NCBI RefSeq assembly: GCF_018063565.1
Contig: NZ_JAGPBB010000033.1
Coordinates: 1 to 38,851, forward strand
Source: Rhodoferax sp.
GTDB taxonomy: Bacteria > Pseudomonadota > Gammaproteobacteria > Burkholderiales > Burkholderiaceae_C
Reading direction: 5' to 3'
Length of the DNA: 38,851 nucleotides
The notes beneath the pieces were generated by a model. It saw nothing but the letters and a program-made list of their open reading frames with translations, searched no databases and had not been told where the DNA came from. The position numbers and the translations under genes are program-made. Shown here piece after piece: positions 8,226-17,800 of the stretch; positions within the stretch are counted from its first letter, which is position 1, and each line of letters begins with the position of its first letter.

Positions 8226-9040
8226 ACCCGCCAGCGGATGCCATCGCAGGTGCCAAAACGCTGGTGTCCGAGCCGCCACAACAACCGCAACTCTCGTGCG
8301 ACAGTTGCCTGGAAGTCAAACACCTGCAGAAGTTCTACGGCAGCCGAAAGGCCGTCAAGGATGTGTCGCTGTCCGTGCGCAAAGGTGAGGTGGTCGGCCT
8401 GCTTGGCCCCAACGGTGCCGGCAAGACCACGTCTTTTTACATGATTGTGGGGCTGGTGCGGGCCAGCGCCGGCGAAATCACCATTGACGGCCAGTCGATC
8501 GAGCATATGCCGATCCACCGGCGCTCCCGTCTGGGTTTGAGTTATTTGCCCCAAGAGGCGTCCATTTTTCGCAAACTCAATGTCGAAGACAACGTCCGGG
8601 CAGTGCTGGAACTGCAACTCGACGACAAGGGACGCCCATTGCGAGCGCCCGAGATCGAGCAACGGCTGACTTCCTTGCTGCAGGACCTGCGGGTGGACCA
8701 TCTGCGCCAGTCCAGCGCCTTGTCGCTGTCGGGGGGCGAGCGCCGGCGTGTCGAGATTGCGCGTGCCCTGGCCACCAACCCGCGCTTTATCCTGCTGGAC
8801 GAACCCTTTGCCGGCATTGACCCGATCGCGGTCATCGAGATCCAACGAATCATCGGTTTTCTCAAAAATCGCGGCATCGGGGTGCTGATTACCGACCACA
8901 ACGTGCGTGAAACCCTGGGCATTTGTGACCACGCCTACATCATCAGCGACGGCAGTGTGCTGGCGCAAGGTACACCGGCCGACATCGTCAACGATGTGGA
9001 CGTGCGCCGGGTGTATCTTGGCGAACATTTCAGAATGTGA
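8222..9040 (+). CDS. lptB: LPS export ABC transporter ATPase LptB
   Basis: Cytoplasmic ATPase that powers LPS extraction with LptF/LptG. 272 residues with Walker [10 protein letters not shown] (62-70), Q-loop YLPQEASIF, the ABC signature [15 protein letters not shown], Walker [13 protein letters not shown] and the switch His in LITDHNVRE. These match the LptB family closely. Starts at a GTG overlapping the lptA stop. Compared with E. coli LptB it has an N-terminal extension of about 30 residues containing CDSC (residues 26-29); a start at a later codon would need another initiation site, and I see no strong ribosome binding site there. rpoN follows with a 1-base overlap. Confidence 0.95.
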   Translation: MNPPADAIAGAKTLVSEPPQQPQLSCDSCLEVKHLQKFYGSRKAVKDVSLSVRKGEVVGLLGPNGAGKTTSFYMIVGLVRASAGEITIDGQSIEHMPIHRRSRLGLSYLPQEASIFRKLNVEDNVRAVLELQLDDKGRPLRAPEIEQRLTSLLQDLRVDHLRQSSALSLSGGERRRVEIARALATNPRFILLDEPFAGIDPIAVIEIQRIIGFLKNRGIGVLITDHNVRETLGICDHAYIISDGSVLAQGTPADIVNDVDVRRVYLGEHFRM

Positions 9041-10635
9041 TGAAGCAAGGCCTGTCCCTTCGGGTGTCGCAGCATCTGGCGTTGACGCCTCAGTTGCAGC
9101 AGTCGATCCGCTTGTTGCAACTCTCGACCCTGGAACTGTCGTCTGAAGTTGATCAGATGCTCGATGACAACCCGTTTCTGGAACGCAGCAGCGATGAAGC
9201 CGAGCGCGAGTCTTTTGGCTTGACGCAGGCCGATCTGCCGGTAAGTCAAAGTGACCGTGATGCCGAATTTACTCAATTTTCAGGAGCTGGAAACACTGAT
9301 GGAATAGGCGCTAAGGCAGAAAATGACCCCCAGGACTCGGACTGGCAGGGCGACGATGGCCCGAGCTGGGACGGCGACGGCAGCGTCAGCCTGGCCGCCG
9401 ACGACAGCGAATGGGGCAGTGAGGCCAAAGCCAGGGGCAACAACCTCAGTGGCGACGACGAACTGGATGCCACCGAACTGGCCCGCAACCAGGAGTCGCT
9501 GCAAAGTTACCTGCACCGTCAGGCCCTGGCGCTGCGTCTGAGTGCAGAGGACAGCGCCGCGCTCAGGTTCCTGATCGAGTCGCTCAATGACGACGGTTAC
9601 CTCGAAGACCCGCTGGAAGAACTGGCGCGTGGTCTGGCCGGTGATGACGCAGACCAGATCGAGCAACTGCTGCACCATTTCACCGTGGGATTGGGTTTGC
9701 TGCAAAGCCTGGAGCCTGTGGGTGTCGGCGCCCGCAGCCTCGGCGAGTGCCTGCGCTTGCAATTGCAGGCGATGCAGCACCTGCCCATGCCAGACCGCGA
9801 GGGAGACACAGCAACCGTTGCAGTCGCTTTGCGCATCTGCCAGCAGCCCATGGATCTGCTGGCGCGACGCGACATCAAACATCTGATGCCCCTGTGCGAC
9901 GCTTCAGACGCCGCCGTGCGCTCAGCCATCACACTGATCGGTCGTCTGGAGCCCAAGCCAGGGCGACGCTTTGTGGATGTGGAGCGCAACATCGTGGTGC
10001 CCGATGTGCTGGTGGTCAAAATTGGCAGCGGTGCCGCGGTCAGGTTCCAGGTGCGGCTCAACCCTGAGGTGATGCCGCGCCTGCGCGTGCACGACATCTA
10101 TGCCAATGCCCTCAAGGGGCACAAAGGTGGAGGCAGCGAGGCCGCCAACGCGCTGGCACTGCAACAGCGCCTGCAGGAGGCGCGCTGGTTCATCAAGAAC
10201 ATCCAGCAGCGCTTTGACACCATCCTGCGGGTCAGTTCAGCCATTGTCGAACGCCAAAAGAGTTTTTTTGTCCACGGTGAATTGGCCATGCGACCGCTGG
10301 TACTGCGCGAGATCGCCGACGAACTGGGCCTGCACGAATCGACCATCAGCCGCGTGACCACCGCCAAGTACATGGCGACACCGTTTGGCACCTTCGAGCT
10401 GAAATACTTTTTTGGTTCCGGCCTGGGTACCGAGTCGGGCGGCAATGCATCGAGCACCGCAGTGCGCGCGCTCATCAAACAATTTGTCGCAGCCGAAAGT
10501 CCGAAAAAACCACTGTCTGACAACCAGATCTCCGACATGCTCAAAGAGCAAGGCATTGAATGTGCACGCCGCACTGTGGCCAAGTACCGGGAGGGACTGC
10601 GTATTGCGCCGGCGTCCTTGCGCAAGGCCTTGTGA
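9040..10635 (+). CDS. rpoN: RNA polymerase sigma-54 factor RpoN
   Basis: Sigma factor recognising -24/-12 promoters and needing an AAA+ activator. The start is ATG 9040, overlapping the lptB stop as TGATG; GTG 9037 would add one residue. Region I (residues ~1-50) has the Gln/Leu-rich activator-interaction pattern SQHLALTPQLQQSIRLLQLS. A long acidic region II (~55-150, rich in Asp, Glu, Gly, Ser) follows, then the core-binding domain (~155-360), a helix-turn-helix with LGLHESTISRVT, and the RpoN box ARRTVAKYRE near residue 510. The 531-residue length is slightly above typical, owing to region II. The adjacent lptA-lptB-rpoN order is widespread in proteobacteria. The usual next gene, hpf, is absent here and an RNA methyltransferase gene follows after 16 bases. 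Confidence 0.97.
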   Translation: MKQGLSLRVSQHLALTPQLQQSIRLLQLSTLELSSEVDQMLDDNPFLERSSDEAERESFGLTQADLPVSQSDRDAEFTQFSGAGNTDGIGAKAENDPQDSDWQGDDGPSWDGDGSVSLAADDSEWGSEAKARGNNLSGDDELDATELARNQESLQSYLHRQALALRLSAEDSAALRFLIESLNDDGYLEDPLEELARGLAGDDADQIEQLLHHFTVGLGLLQSLEPVGVGARSLGECLRLQLQAMQHLPMPDREGDTATVAVALRICQQPMDLLARRDIKHLMPLCDASDAAVRSAITLIGRLEPKPGRRFVDVERNIVVPDVLVVKIGSGAAVRFQVRLNPEVMPRLRVHDIYANALKGHKGGGSEAANALALQQRLQEARWFIKNIQQRFDTILRVSSAIVERQKSFFVHGELAMRPLVLREIADELGLHESTISRVTTAKYMATPFGTFELKYFFGSGLGTESGGNASSTAVRALIKQFVAAESPKKPLSDNQISDMLKEQGIECARRTVAKYREGLRIAPASLRKAL

Positions 10636-10651
10636 GACTTTGCGGAAACTT

Positions 10652-11947
10652 ATGAACCAACTCCAACTGTTCCTGCCCTGCGCCGCTGGTGTGGAAGACT
10701 ATCTGGCCCCCGAGGTGTTGCGCATCACCGGCTTGCCTCCCGGCTGCATCACCAAGCAGCGTGGCGGCGTGGCGGTGCGCAGCGGGTTTGCCCATGCCAT
10801 GTTGCTCAACCTGTACAGTCGGCTGGCACAGCGGGTGTTGGTGCTGCTGAGCTACACCGGATACCGCAATGAACAAGACCTGTACCGCGCCGCCAGCGAG
10901 GTGGCGTGGGAGCGCTGGTTCACACCGCGCGAGAGCATCAAGGTCGAGGTCACCGCGCAGCACAGCCCACTCAACAGCCTGAACTTTGCCACGCTGAAAG
11001 TAAAGGATGCGGTGTGTGACCGCTTCCGAGTGGTTGCCGCCGGTGTGCGCCCCGATGTCAATACCCAGTGGCCGGATGTGCGCATTTACGCCCACCTGAC
11101 CACCGACAGCTGTTCGCTATACATCGACACCTCAGGTGAACCGTTGTTCAAGCGCGGCTGGCGCGCGGACAAAGGCGATGCACCGCTGAAGGAAACGCTG
11201 GCTGCAGCGATGATTGCTGCGAGCGGCTGGCTCGATGGCGAAGGTGACCTGCAGCCACTTTACGATCCCTGCTGCGGTAGCGGCACCATCCTGATCGAGG
11301 CGGCCCAAATGGCTTGCAACCTGCCCGCCGGTGGTCAGCGGCATTTCGCCTTTGAGAAGTTCATTCCGTTCCAGAAAGCCGTCTGGGACACCATAAAAAA
11401 GGAAGCGGCTGAGGCGGTGGTGATGCCGCAGGCCGGGCAAAAACCCATCATCTTCGGCAGCGACGTGGCACACCGAATGGTCGATTTTGCCGAGCGCAAC
11501 GCCGAGCGAGCCGGCGTGGCGCAGGTGATCGAGTTCCGCGGTGGCGATGCCTTGCAGCGCATGCCCCCGATTGACGTCAGCCTCAGCGGCGCAGGCGTCA
11601 TGCTGCTCAACCCACCCTACGGTGAACGCATTGAGGTGGCAGGGGTGGCGCGCGCCGAACGTTTTGGTGCGCGCGAATTGCCGCAACTGGAACAGGGTGG
11701 CGAGTTCTTCAGCCAGCTGGCCAGCCACTGGAAGAAAAATTACGCCGGCTGGAGCGCCTGGATGCTCACCCCGGACCTCAAACTGCCGGGCAAAATGCGC
11801 CTGAAAGAGTCACGCCGCGTGCCGATGTGGAATGGCCCGATCGAATGCCGTCTGTTCCGATTCGACATGATGGCCGGCAAAATGCCCGGTAAAACGCCCC
11901 GTCGCGCTGGCGCAGACCCCGGCACCACAGACAACTGTGCACCCTGA
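10652..11947 (+). CDS. rlmL: THUMP-domain 23S rRNA guanine-N2 methyltransferase (RlmL/YpsC type)
   Basis: Class I SAM-dependent RNA methyltransferase. The frame is open far into rpoN, but the family start is ATG 10652 (MNQLQLFLPC), 16 bases after the rpoN stop, giving 431 residues. Domains: an N-terminal ferredoxin-like part and THUMP (residues ~1-165) with DTSGEPLFKRGWR at the junction; a Rossmann methyltransferase with the SAM motif DPCCGSGTI (Asp205 onward); and the NPPYGER motif (Asn320), diagnostic for N2-guanine or N6-adenine methylation. It corresponds to the RlmL half of E. coli RlmKL; no RlmK domain is fused. The symbol is a family-level assignment, not a proven substrate. The C-terminal tail is basic. 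It overlaps the PIN gene by 11 bases. Confidence 0.87.
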   Translation: MNQLQLFLPCAAGVEDYLAPEVLRITGLPPGCITKQRGGVAVRSGFAHAMLLNLYSRLAQRVLVLLSYTGYRNEQDLYRAASEVAWERWFTPRESIKVEVTAQHSPLNSLNFATLKVKDAVCDRFRVVAAGVRPDVNTQWPDVRIYAHLTTDSCSLYIDTSGEPLFKRGWRADKGDAPLKETLAAAMIAASGWLDGEGDLQPLYDPCCGSGTILIEAAQMACNLPAGGQRHFAFEKFIPFQKAVWDTIKKEAAEAVVMPQAGQKPIIFGSDVAHRMVDFAERNAERAGVAQVIEFRGGDALQRMPPIDVSLSGAGVMLLNPPYGERIEVAGVARAERFGARELPQLEQGGEFFSQLASHWKKNYAGWSAWMLTPDLKLPGKMRLKESRRVPMWNGPIECRLFRFDMMAGKMPGKTPRRAGADPGTTDNCAP

Positions 11948-12422
11948 AGCGCTTTTCGCCACGCCGGCTGGCACAGCGCGGGCCTTGGTCCTGGACACCA
12001 ATGTGGTGCTGGATTTGCTGGTGTTTCAGGACCCGGCCTGCGCACCGTTGCTGAACGCAATGAAAAATACCCGTTTGCGCTGGATCGCCACCCCGGCCAT
12101 GCGCGACGAGTTGGCCCGCGTGTTGGCGTATCCACAAATTGTTGCGCGGCTGGGTCGCCCACCGCACCCCACCGACCCTGCACACGCGGCCACTGAGGTG
12201 TTGCGGTGCTTTGACGCCATGACGCAGGCGGTACCGGCCGCTGGCAAAGCCCCGGTTACTTGCGGCGATCGTGATGACCAGATCTTTATCGACCTGGCGG
12301 TGGCACACGGCGCCATCCTGTTGAGCAAGGACCGGGCCGTCCTTTGTATGAAGAAACGCCTTCTAGCGCAATCTGTCGTTGCTTTGACTGCTATACCTTA
12401 TGTAAGATTTGAGTCGTCATAG
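11937..12422 (+). CDS. PIN-domain putative ribonuclease (no antitoxin visible)
   Basis: 161 residues with a PIN fold: the first acidic site is Asp20 in VLDTNVVLDLL, the Glu is in TPAMRDELARVL, and the third cluster is GDRDDQIFIDLA, followed by GAILLSKDRAVL. All expected acidic residues are present, so nuclease activity is possible. It resembles the COG1569-type PIN proteins, which often stand alone. The GTG start overlaps the end of the methyltransferase gene by 11 bases in another frame, suggesting translational coupling. No small antitoxin gene lies on either side. The last ~20 codons (12361-12422) are lower in GC than the rest and may derive from an intergenic repeat. Confidence 0.8.
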   Translation: MHPEALFATPAGTARALVLDTNVVLDLLVFQDPACAPLLNAMKNTRLRWIATPAMRDELARVLAYPQIVARLGRPPHPTDPAHAATEVLRCFDAMTQAVPAAGKAPVTCGDRDDQIFIDLAVAHGAILLSKDRAVLCMKKRLLAQSVVALTAIPYVRFESS

Positions 12423-12434
12423 GGCACGCGCCGC

Positions 12435-12488
12435 GCTATCAAACCCAGCATGGCCTACGCTTGATAACCCGCGTAGGTCTTCGCTGAC
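12435..12488 (+). repeat. Diverged copy of an intergenic hairpin repeat (copy 1)
   Basis: GCTATCAAA is followed by a 7-bp inverted repeat (CCTACGC at 12454-12460, GCGTAGG at 12471-12477) around TTGATAACCC, then TCTTCGCTGAC. The layout matches two other copies in this window, at 27174-27217 (same strand) and 35229-35282 (opposite strand). I remember similar GCTAT...AGCGCTT...AAGCGCTAGAGG...TTTGAC elements between genes of many Comamonadaceae; this could not be checked here. The rest of the gap to phaC (12489-12687) shows nothing I can assign. Confidence 0.5.
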
Positions 12489-12687
12489 ACAGCACACGGT
12501 GTAACCCGGCGTCAGAAAATTTGCACGCCATCAGGGGTGTGAGCGCGCGCCCAATATGGCTGAATGCGGATGTTTGAATCGCGCGTCAGGCCACCGTTAT
12601 TTTCGATACCTGAACTGGTGGCGGCTTTGATCAAAAGGATGTCAATCCGTCGATTGAAACAACCTCACACCGGCCTAACCCACGACG

Positions 12688-14436
12688 TCACTTTTCCAGC
12701 ACATAGGTCCCCGGTGCATCGGCCAGAGCCGGGAACTTGCGCCGCCCGGCACCATAGGCCGGCACCATGTCGCCAGTGCGCGCGTTCAGCCAGGCAGTCC
12801 AGTCGGGCCACCAGCTGCCGGTTTTCTTCGGCGCGTCGGCCAACCAGGTCTGGGCCTCTTGCTGCGCCGTTGGCTCACCAATCCAGTACGAGCGCTTGGG
12901 CGGGTCCACCGGTGGGTTCACAATGCCCAGAATGTGTCCCGAGGTGGACAACACAAAGCGGACCGGCGCATCCGGACTCAGCACGTGGCGAATGCGGTAG
13001 CACGCGGTCCACGGGGCAATGTGGTCGTCCTTGGCTGTCACTGCATACAGCGGCTGCGTGATGCGGCCCAGGTTGATCGGCTCATCGGCAATGGTCAGCG
13101 CGTCGGGCTGGATCAGGCGGTTGTGCAGGTACATCTGGCGCAGGTAATACGAATGCATGGCTTGCGGCATGCGCGTGGCGTCCATGTTCCAGAACAGCAC
13201 GTCAAACTTGGGCAGTTTTTCGCCCAGCAGATAGCTGCTGACCCAATAGTTCCAGATCAGGCTGTTGGAGCGCAGCAGTCGAAACGACGCGGCCATCTCG
13301 TTGCCGTCCAGATAGCCTTTTTTAGCCATCAGCTTCTCCAGTCCGCTCAGGCTTTCTTCGTCGATAAACACGCCTATCTCGCCGGGGTGCGAAAAGTCGG
13401 TCAGGGTGGCAAACAGCGTCCAGTGGGCCACTGGTATGCGATCGGCACCAAAACGCTTGTTGGCCCAGGCCATGTAGGTGCTCACCAGCGTACCACCAAT
13501 GCAATAGCCCACCAGATGCACCTGCGGCACCTTGCACAGTGCCGTCACCTCACGCACGGCGGCATCCACCCCTTGCAGCAAATAATCGTCAAAACGCACG
13601 TCGCGCATTTCGGCGTCGGGGTTCTTCCAACTGGTGATAAAGACCGAAAAGCCCTGGTCGGTCAGATGTTTGACCATGCTCTTTTGCGCCGTCAGGTCCA
13701 GAATGTAATACTTGTTGATCCACGGCGTGACGATCAGAATCGGCATGGCGCGCACCTCCGTCGTGGTGGGCGTGTAGTGGATCAGCTCCAGCAAGCGGTT
13801 GCGAAACACCACCTTGCCAGGCGTGATGCCCAGGTCTTTGCCGACCACAAAGGCATCGGGCTCGACCATCAGGATGTTTTTGGCATCCATGTCGCGCATG
13901 AAGTTTTGCCAACCGGCCAGCACGCTTTGCCCTTGCGTCTCCAAGTAGCGGTTGATGGCCTTCGGGTTGAGCCAGAAGAAGTTGGTGGGGGCCAGCATGT
14001 TCAGCCCGACGCGTTGCCAGAAATCAGCCACCTGGCGCTCATGCTCGGTCAGATCCGGCGTTTGCGCGACCGCGGTTTGCAGACGGTGCGTCAGCAGCAG
14101 GTATTGTTCTTTGATCAAGTCCCAGGCTGGCCAGTCTGACCAAACCGGGTCGGCAAAACGCTCATCATCGGGATTGCGTGGCTCCGGGTCACCCTCAGGG
14201 ATGCCCAGCATGCGCCGCGCTCCGTGGCCATAGATTTTCAGCAAATCAGACGTCAGTGCCGAGGTAAAGCCCCACAGCTCCTGGGGATGCCGTGCCCAGG
14301 CCGCCTGTGCCTTGAGCTGTGACGACAGCATGCCAAAGGGGTCTAACGCCTGAGTGAGGGCATTCAACCCGGCCTCAAGGGGCGCGGGCGTCTTGGTGAC
14401 AGGCTCAGGTGATATGTGGGTGGCTTGCTTGAACAT
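12688..14436 (-). CDS. phaC: Class I poly(3-hydroxyalkanoate) synthase PhaC
   Basis: Polymerises (R)-3-hydroxyacyl-CoA into storage polyester at the granule surface. The 582 residues fit class I synthases. An N-terminal PhaC domain (residues ~75-245) has WSDWPAWDLIKEQYLL and the conserved FWLNPKAINRYLETQG. The alpha/beta-hydrolase domain carries the modified lipase box GYCIGG with catalytic Cys312, the Asp in KDDHIAPW (Asp471) and the His in SGHILGIVNPP (His501); the spacing matches the known Cys/Asp/His triad. AAAGGG lies about 9 bases before the ATG. phaA, phaB and phasin genes are not adjacent, so this synthase stands alone, divergent from the BTAD regulator. Long antisense frames over it are composition artefacts. 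Confidence 0.97.
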   Translation of the reverse strand: MFKQATHISPEPVTKTPAPLEAGLNALTQALDPFGMLSSQLKAQAAWARHPQELWGFTSALTSDLLKIYGHGARRMLGIPEGDPEPRNPDDERFADPVWSDWPAWDLIKEQYLLLTHRLQTAVAQTPDLTEHERQVADFWQRVGLNMLAPTNFFWLNPKAINRYLETQGQSVLAGWQNFMRDMDAKNILMVEPDAFVVGKDLGITPGKVVFRNRLLELIHYTPTTTEVRAMPILIVTPWINKYYILDLTAQKSMVKHLTDQGFSVFITSWKNPDAEMRDVRFDDYLLQGVDAAVREVTALCKVPQVHLVGYCIGGTLVSTYMAWANKRFGADRIPVAHWTLFATLTDFSHPGEIGVFIDEESLSGLEKLMAKKGYLDGNEMAASFRLLRSNSLIWNYWVSSYLLGEKLPKFDVLFWNMDATRMPQAMHSYYLRQMYLHNRLIQPDALTIADEPINLGRITQPLYAVTAKDDHIAPWTACYRIRHVLSPDAPVRFVLSTSGHILGIVNPPVDPPKRSYWIGEPTAQQEAQTWLADAPKKTGSWWPDWTAWLNARTGDMVPAYGAGRRKFPALADAPGTYVLEK

Positions 14437-14872
14437 GATTCATACCCTTTGTTAAAAGCGCGCCATGCTTGGACGCGCAACTGACATAGTACGGGCGCAC
14501 GAAGCCGCCCGCGTGCGATTAGGTCAAATATGCATCAAAAAACCAGATCTGCCGGCCCGGCTCAGGCTCTTCTGATAGCGCATGAAGGGGCCACTGAGAC
14601 CTTGCAGTACGCCCACCTCACTTCTCAGCAGCGTTGCACCGACGCTAAACCATGGCATGATCCATGCACAGGGCAAAGATGCTCCCCAGGTTGCACAAGG
14701 CTGGCTTACCCAGAAATTTTTTTGCAAATCAGTGCAGATCAGGTGCGTCTGGCGATTCTTCGCAATGCCAGTGGCATTTGATGTTACGCGTGCGACCTTG
14801 CTATTTGCGATTTATGGTGTAGCTTTTCGTACTTTTTTGTTAGACAAACCCTAACTGCCACCCACTGACACC
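14437..14872. other. Divergent intergenic region between phaC and the BTAD regulator
   Basis: 436 bases without a convincing gene; the open frames at 14524-14781 on either strand have no family resemblance. The phaC-proximal part holds GC-rich inverted repeats, including CGCACG...CGTGCG around 14497-14518 and an imperfect pair around 14459-14478. The regulator-proximal part (about 14798-14850) is AT-rich with several T runs and is the likely promoter region for the regulator; I cannot fix a -35/-10 pair. Confidence 0.5.
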
Positions 14873-17800
14873 ATGCTGCTGCTTCTTGGCGTTCCATCCT
14901 GGCAGAAGCCCAATGGTGAAGCGGTTCAGTTACCCGCCAGTCTGCCGGTTTGTCTGCTGATTTACCTGACGTGCCAGGGGCAGTGGGTTGATCGTGACAC
15001 GCTGGGGACTTTTTTTTGGCCAGACCGTGCGCCCGATGAAGCCAGACATAACCTGCGCGTTAACCTGCATCGCGTGCGGCAATTGCTGATCGCGCGGGGA
15101 TGTGAGGCCTGCTTGCAAAGTGAACGCAGCCGGGTCAGCCTGCTGCTCCCCAGTGACCTGCAAACCCTGCAGATGGCCGTAACGACGGCTGACGGTGCCA
15201 CGCTGGCCAAACTGGCACCGCTGCAATGGCTCAGCAGCTTTCGAGTGACCGGATTCGCGGTTTTTTTTGAATGGGCTGAAGCTCTGGAAACGCAGTTGCG
15301 CCTGGACTGGCGGTCGGCCGCTGCGCTGGCCCTCAAAACCGGCTCGCGTGACCAATCACCTGCGCCCTGGTTGGATGCCTTGCGCACGAAGCTCGCCCTG
15401 CTTGAACCTGATGTTGAAACGCCCGAGGATGCAGCGCCATCCGCGGCCACCCCTGCCAACCTGGTTGGGCGCAACACCCCTTTGCAAACCCTGCGTCAGC
15501 TACAGTTTCGCGCGGTGTTGCTGACGGGTGAAGCGGGCATGGGAAAGACAACCCTGCTGGCAGCTGCCTTTCAGCAGGTGCCCACGCTGTATGGCCGCGA
15601 AGGGCTGACACAAATTCCCTACCGCCCGCTAGTTGAATGCCTGCAAGCCCACATGCCTGCCTTGCGCGCGCGCCTGCGCAACACTGATGACGAGCTGAGC
15701 GCCTATCGCCTGGATCTGGCCCGGCTGCTGCCACAACTCGCACCCAAAGAGGCGCTACCGCCTTTGGACATGCATACTGCCAAGGCGCGTCTGCTCGAGG
15801 TATTGGCCCGGGTGTTTGAGGGCTTGAGTCCCTGGCTGGTGGTGGACGACTTGCAGTGGTGCGATGCCGCCAGTCTGGAATTTCTGGCGCTACTGACGCA
15901 CCGCGGGGTGGTGCGCTGGCGTGCTGGCGCCAGGGCTTATGAACTCAGCAGCAGTCAGCGCGAATGGGTGTCGAGCCTGGAGCGTAGCGGTCACTTGCAT
16001 CAGCTGGTGCTGCCCGGTCTGGGTCGCCATGCAGTCGAAAGTTTGTGTCAGCAACTTCGTCCTGATCAGAGCTGGCAGACCGAGCAGGTGCTGCGTTTGT
16101 GCGATCTGAGCGGAGGCAACCCTTTCGCTTTGCAGGAGATGCTGCGATTTGATCCATTCGTGCTGGCGACTGGTGTGCCCACAGACAGCCGCAGCCCGCC
16201 CTTGCCAGTGAGTGACATGCTGCAACGCAGGCTCAGGGTGCTGACACCTGCCGCCCGGTCATTGGTGGAAGCCGCCGCTGTGATGGGACAACCCATGCCG
16301 CTGGCGGTGCTGGCGCAGGTGGCCGATTTGCTGCCCGCCCAACAGTTGCAGGCGGTCCGGCTGGCGCTGGAGTCAGATTTGCTGCGCGAAGATGCCAGCG
16401 GGCTGGCGTGCCGCCACGACTTGATACGTTACGCCGTGCTGGCCGACTTGAGCGCCAGCCATCAGCAGGTTTTGCACCACAATGCTGCGCTGGCCATGGC
16501 CGCACGCGCCGAAGGCGAAGCCGAACCACTGGCCGTGGCGGCGCACTGGACGGCGGCGCACGAACCACAGACGGCGCTGGCCTGGATGCTGCGCGGTGCC
16601 GTTCAGTTGAAACGACGCGGCCGGTTTGAAGAAGCGCGTGGCCTATGGAGCCGCGTGGCGCAAGAGTCGCTGGATGCCACCCAGGCCCTCCTGGCCCGGT
16701 TGGCTCTGGCCGAGTGTGAACTGCTAGACAACCTGAGTTCTGGCCGCATGGCACTGGAGTTGATTCTGGCGCAGGTACCCGCCGTGGCCGACCCACTGCA
16801 GCGGGAACACATCGAAGCGCAAACCCTGTCAGGCCTGGTGGACAACTTGGTGTTTGCCGGCAACATGGCGGCAGCGCGCCACCACGCCGGGCTGCTGCGT
16901 CCGCTGATGCCCAGACTGCGGGTGGACGACCGCATCCACGCCTGCGAAGTGCTGATTGAATTGGCCATGCGTGAACCCGACATTGCCGCAGCATGGTCAC
17001 TGCTGGCACAAGTGAAATTGCTGGCCCCCAACAACCCTTCGACACTCAGCTTTGAAGGCCAGATTCATTGGTTTGCCGGCAATGCACTGGCAGCACGCGA
17101 TGCCTTTGACGCGCTGCTGGCCAATCACCCCGCCTATTGCAGTGGTCTGACAATTGAAAATGACCTGGCGGTGATGCTGTTTGCCCTGGGTGATCTGGCG
17201 CGGGCTGAAACGATGGCGAGGCGCAGTCTGCTCAGTTGGGCGGGCGTGGCGCATACCGAGACGCTGTCGCTGCTGGTGCTGGGGTCGGTGTTGACCAGCG
17301 CTGGGCGCTATACCGAAGCTCTGGAGGCCCTGGGCCAGGCGCACCATTTGGCGACAGTACAAGGTTCAGCCCTGTTTGTGGCGGAGGCGCAAGTGCGCCG
17401 TGCCCGCCTGTGGATGCAATGTGGACAGTACGACATCGCACTGCAAGATCTTGACCAGGCGGATGAGGCCTTGCACGGCAGCACCGACCCGCTACGGGTA
17501 TCGCAGTACGCGGTGGTGCGGCTGGATTGCCAGATTGCCGCCGGGCTATTGCCTGATCGCGCACTGATCGAGCGGGTGCAGGGCCTGACCGCTCGCAGCA
17601 GCCACCCTCTGATGCTGGCGCGTCTGGCACGCATGCAGGTGGTTCTGGCGCTGTCCGATGGTCAACTTGATCTGGCCGCTCAAGCGGCTCGCCAGCAAGC
17701 CGAAACAGCAGGTGCCGCGGGTTTGCTGGAGACCCTTGTGGATGCCCGACTGCTACTGGCGTGTGCTTCTTCAAGCGCTGACGAACGCCGATTGCTGATT

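Noticed and set aside
12859-14139. A 426-codon open frame on the plus strand opposite phaC
   Set aside because: It lies entirely antisense to a secure phaC and has no family resemblance; GC-rich codon bias commonly leaves such frames open.
14524-14781. Small open frames on both strands in the phaC-regulator gap
   Set aside because: No ribosome binding site, no conserved pattern, and each overlaps the other; treated as intergenic.
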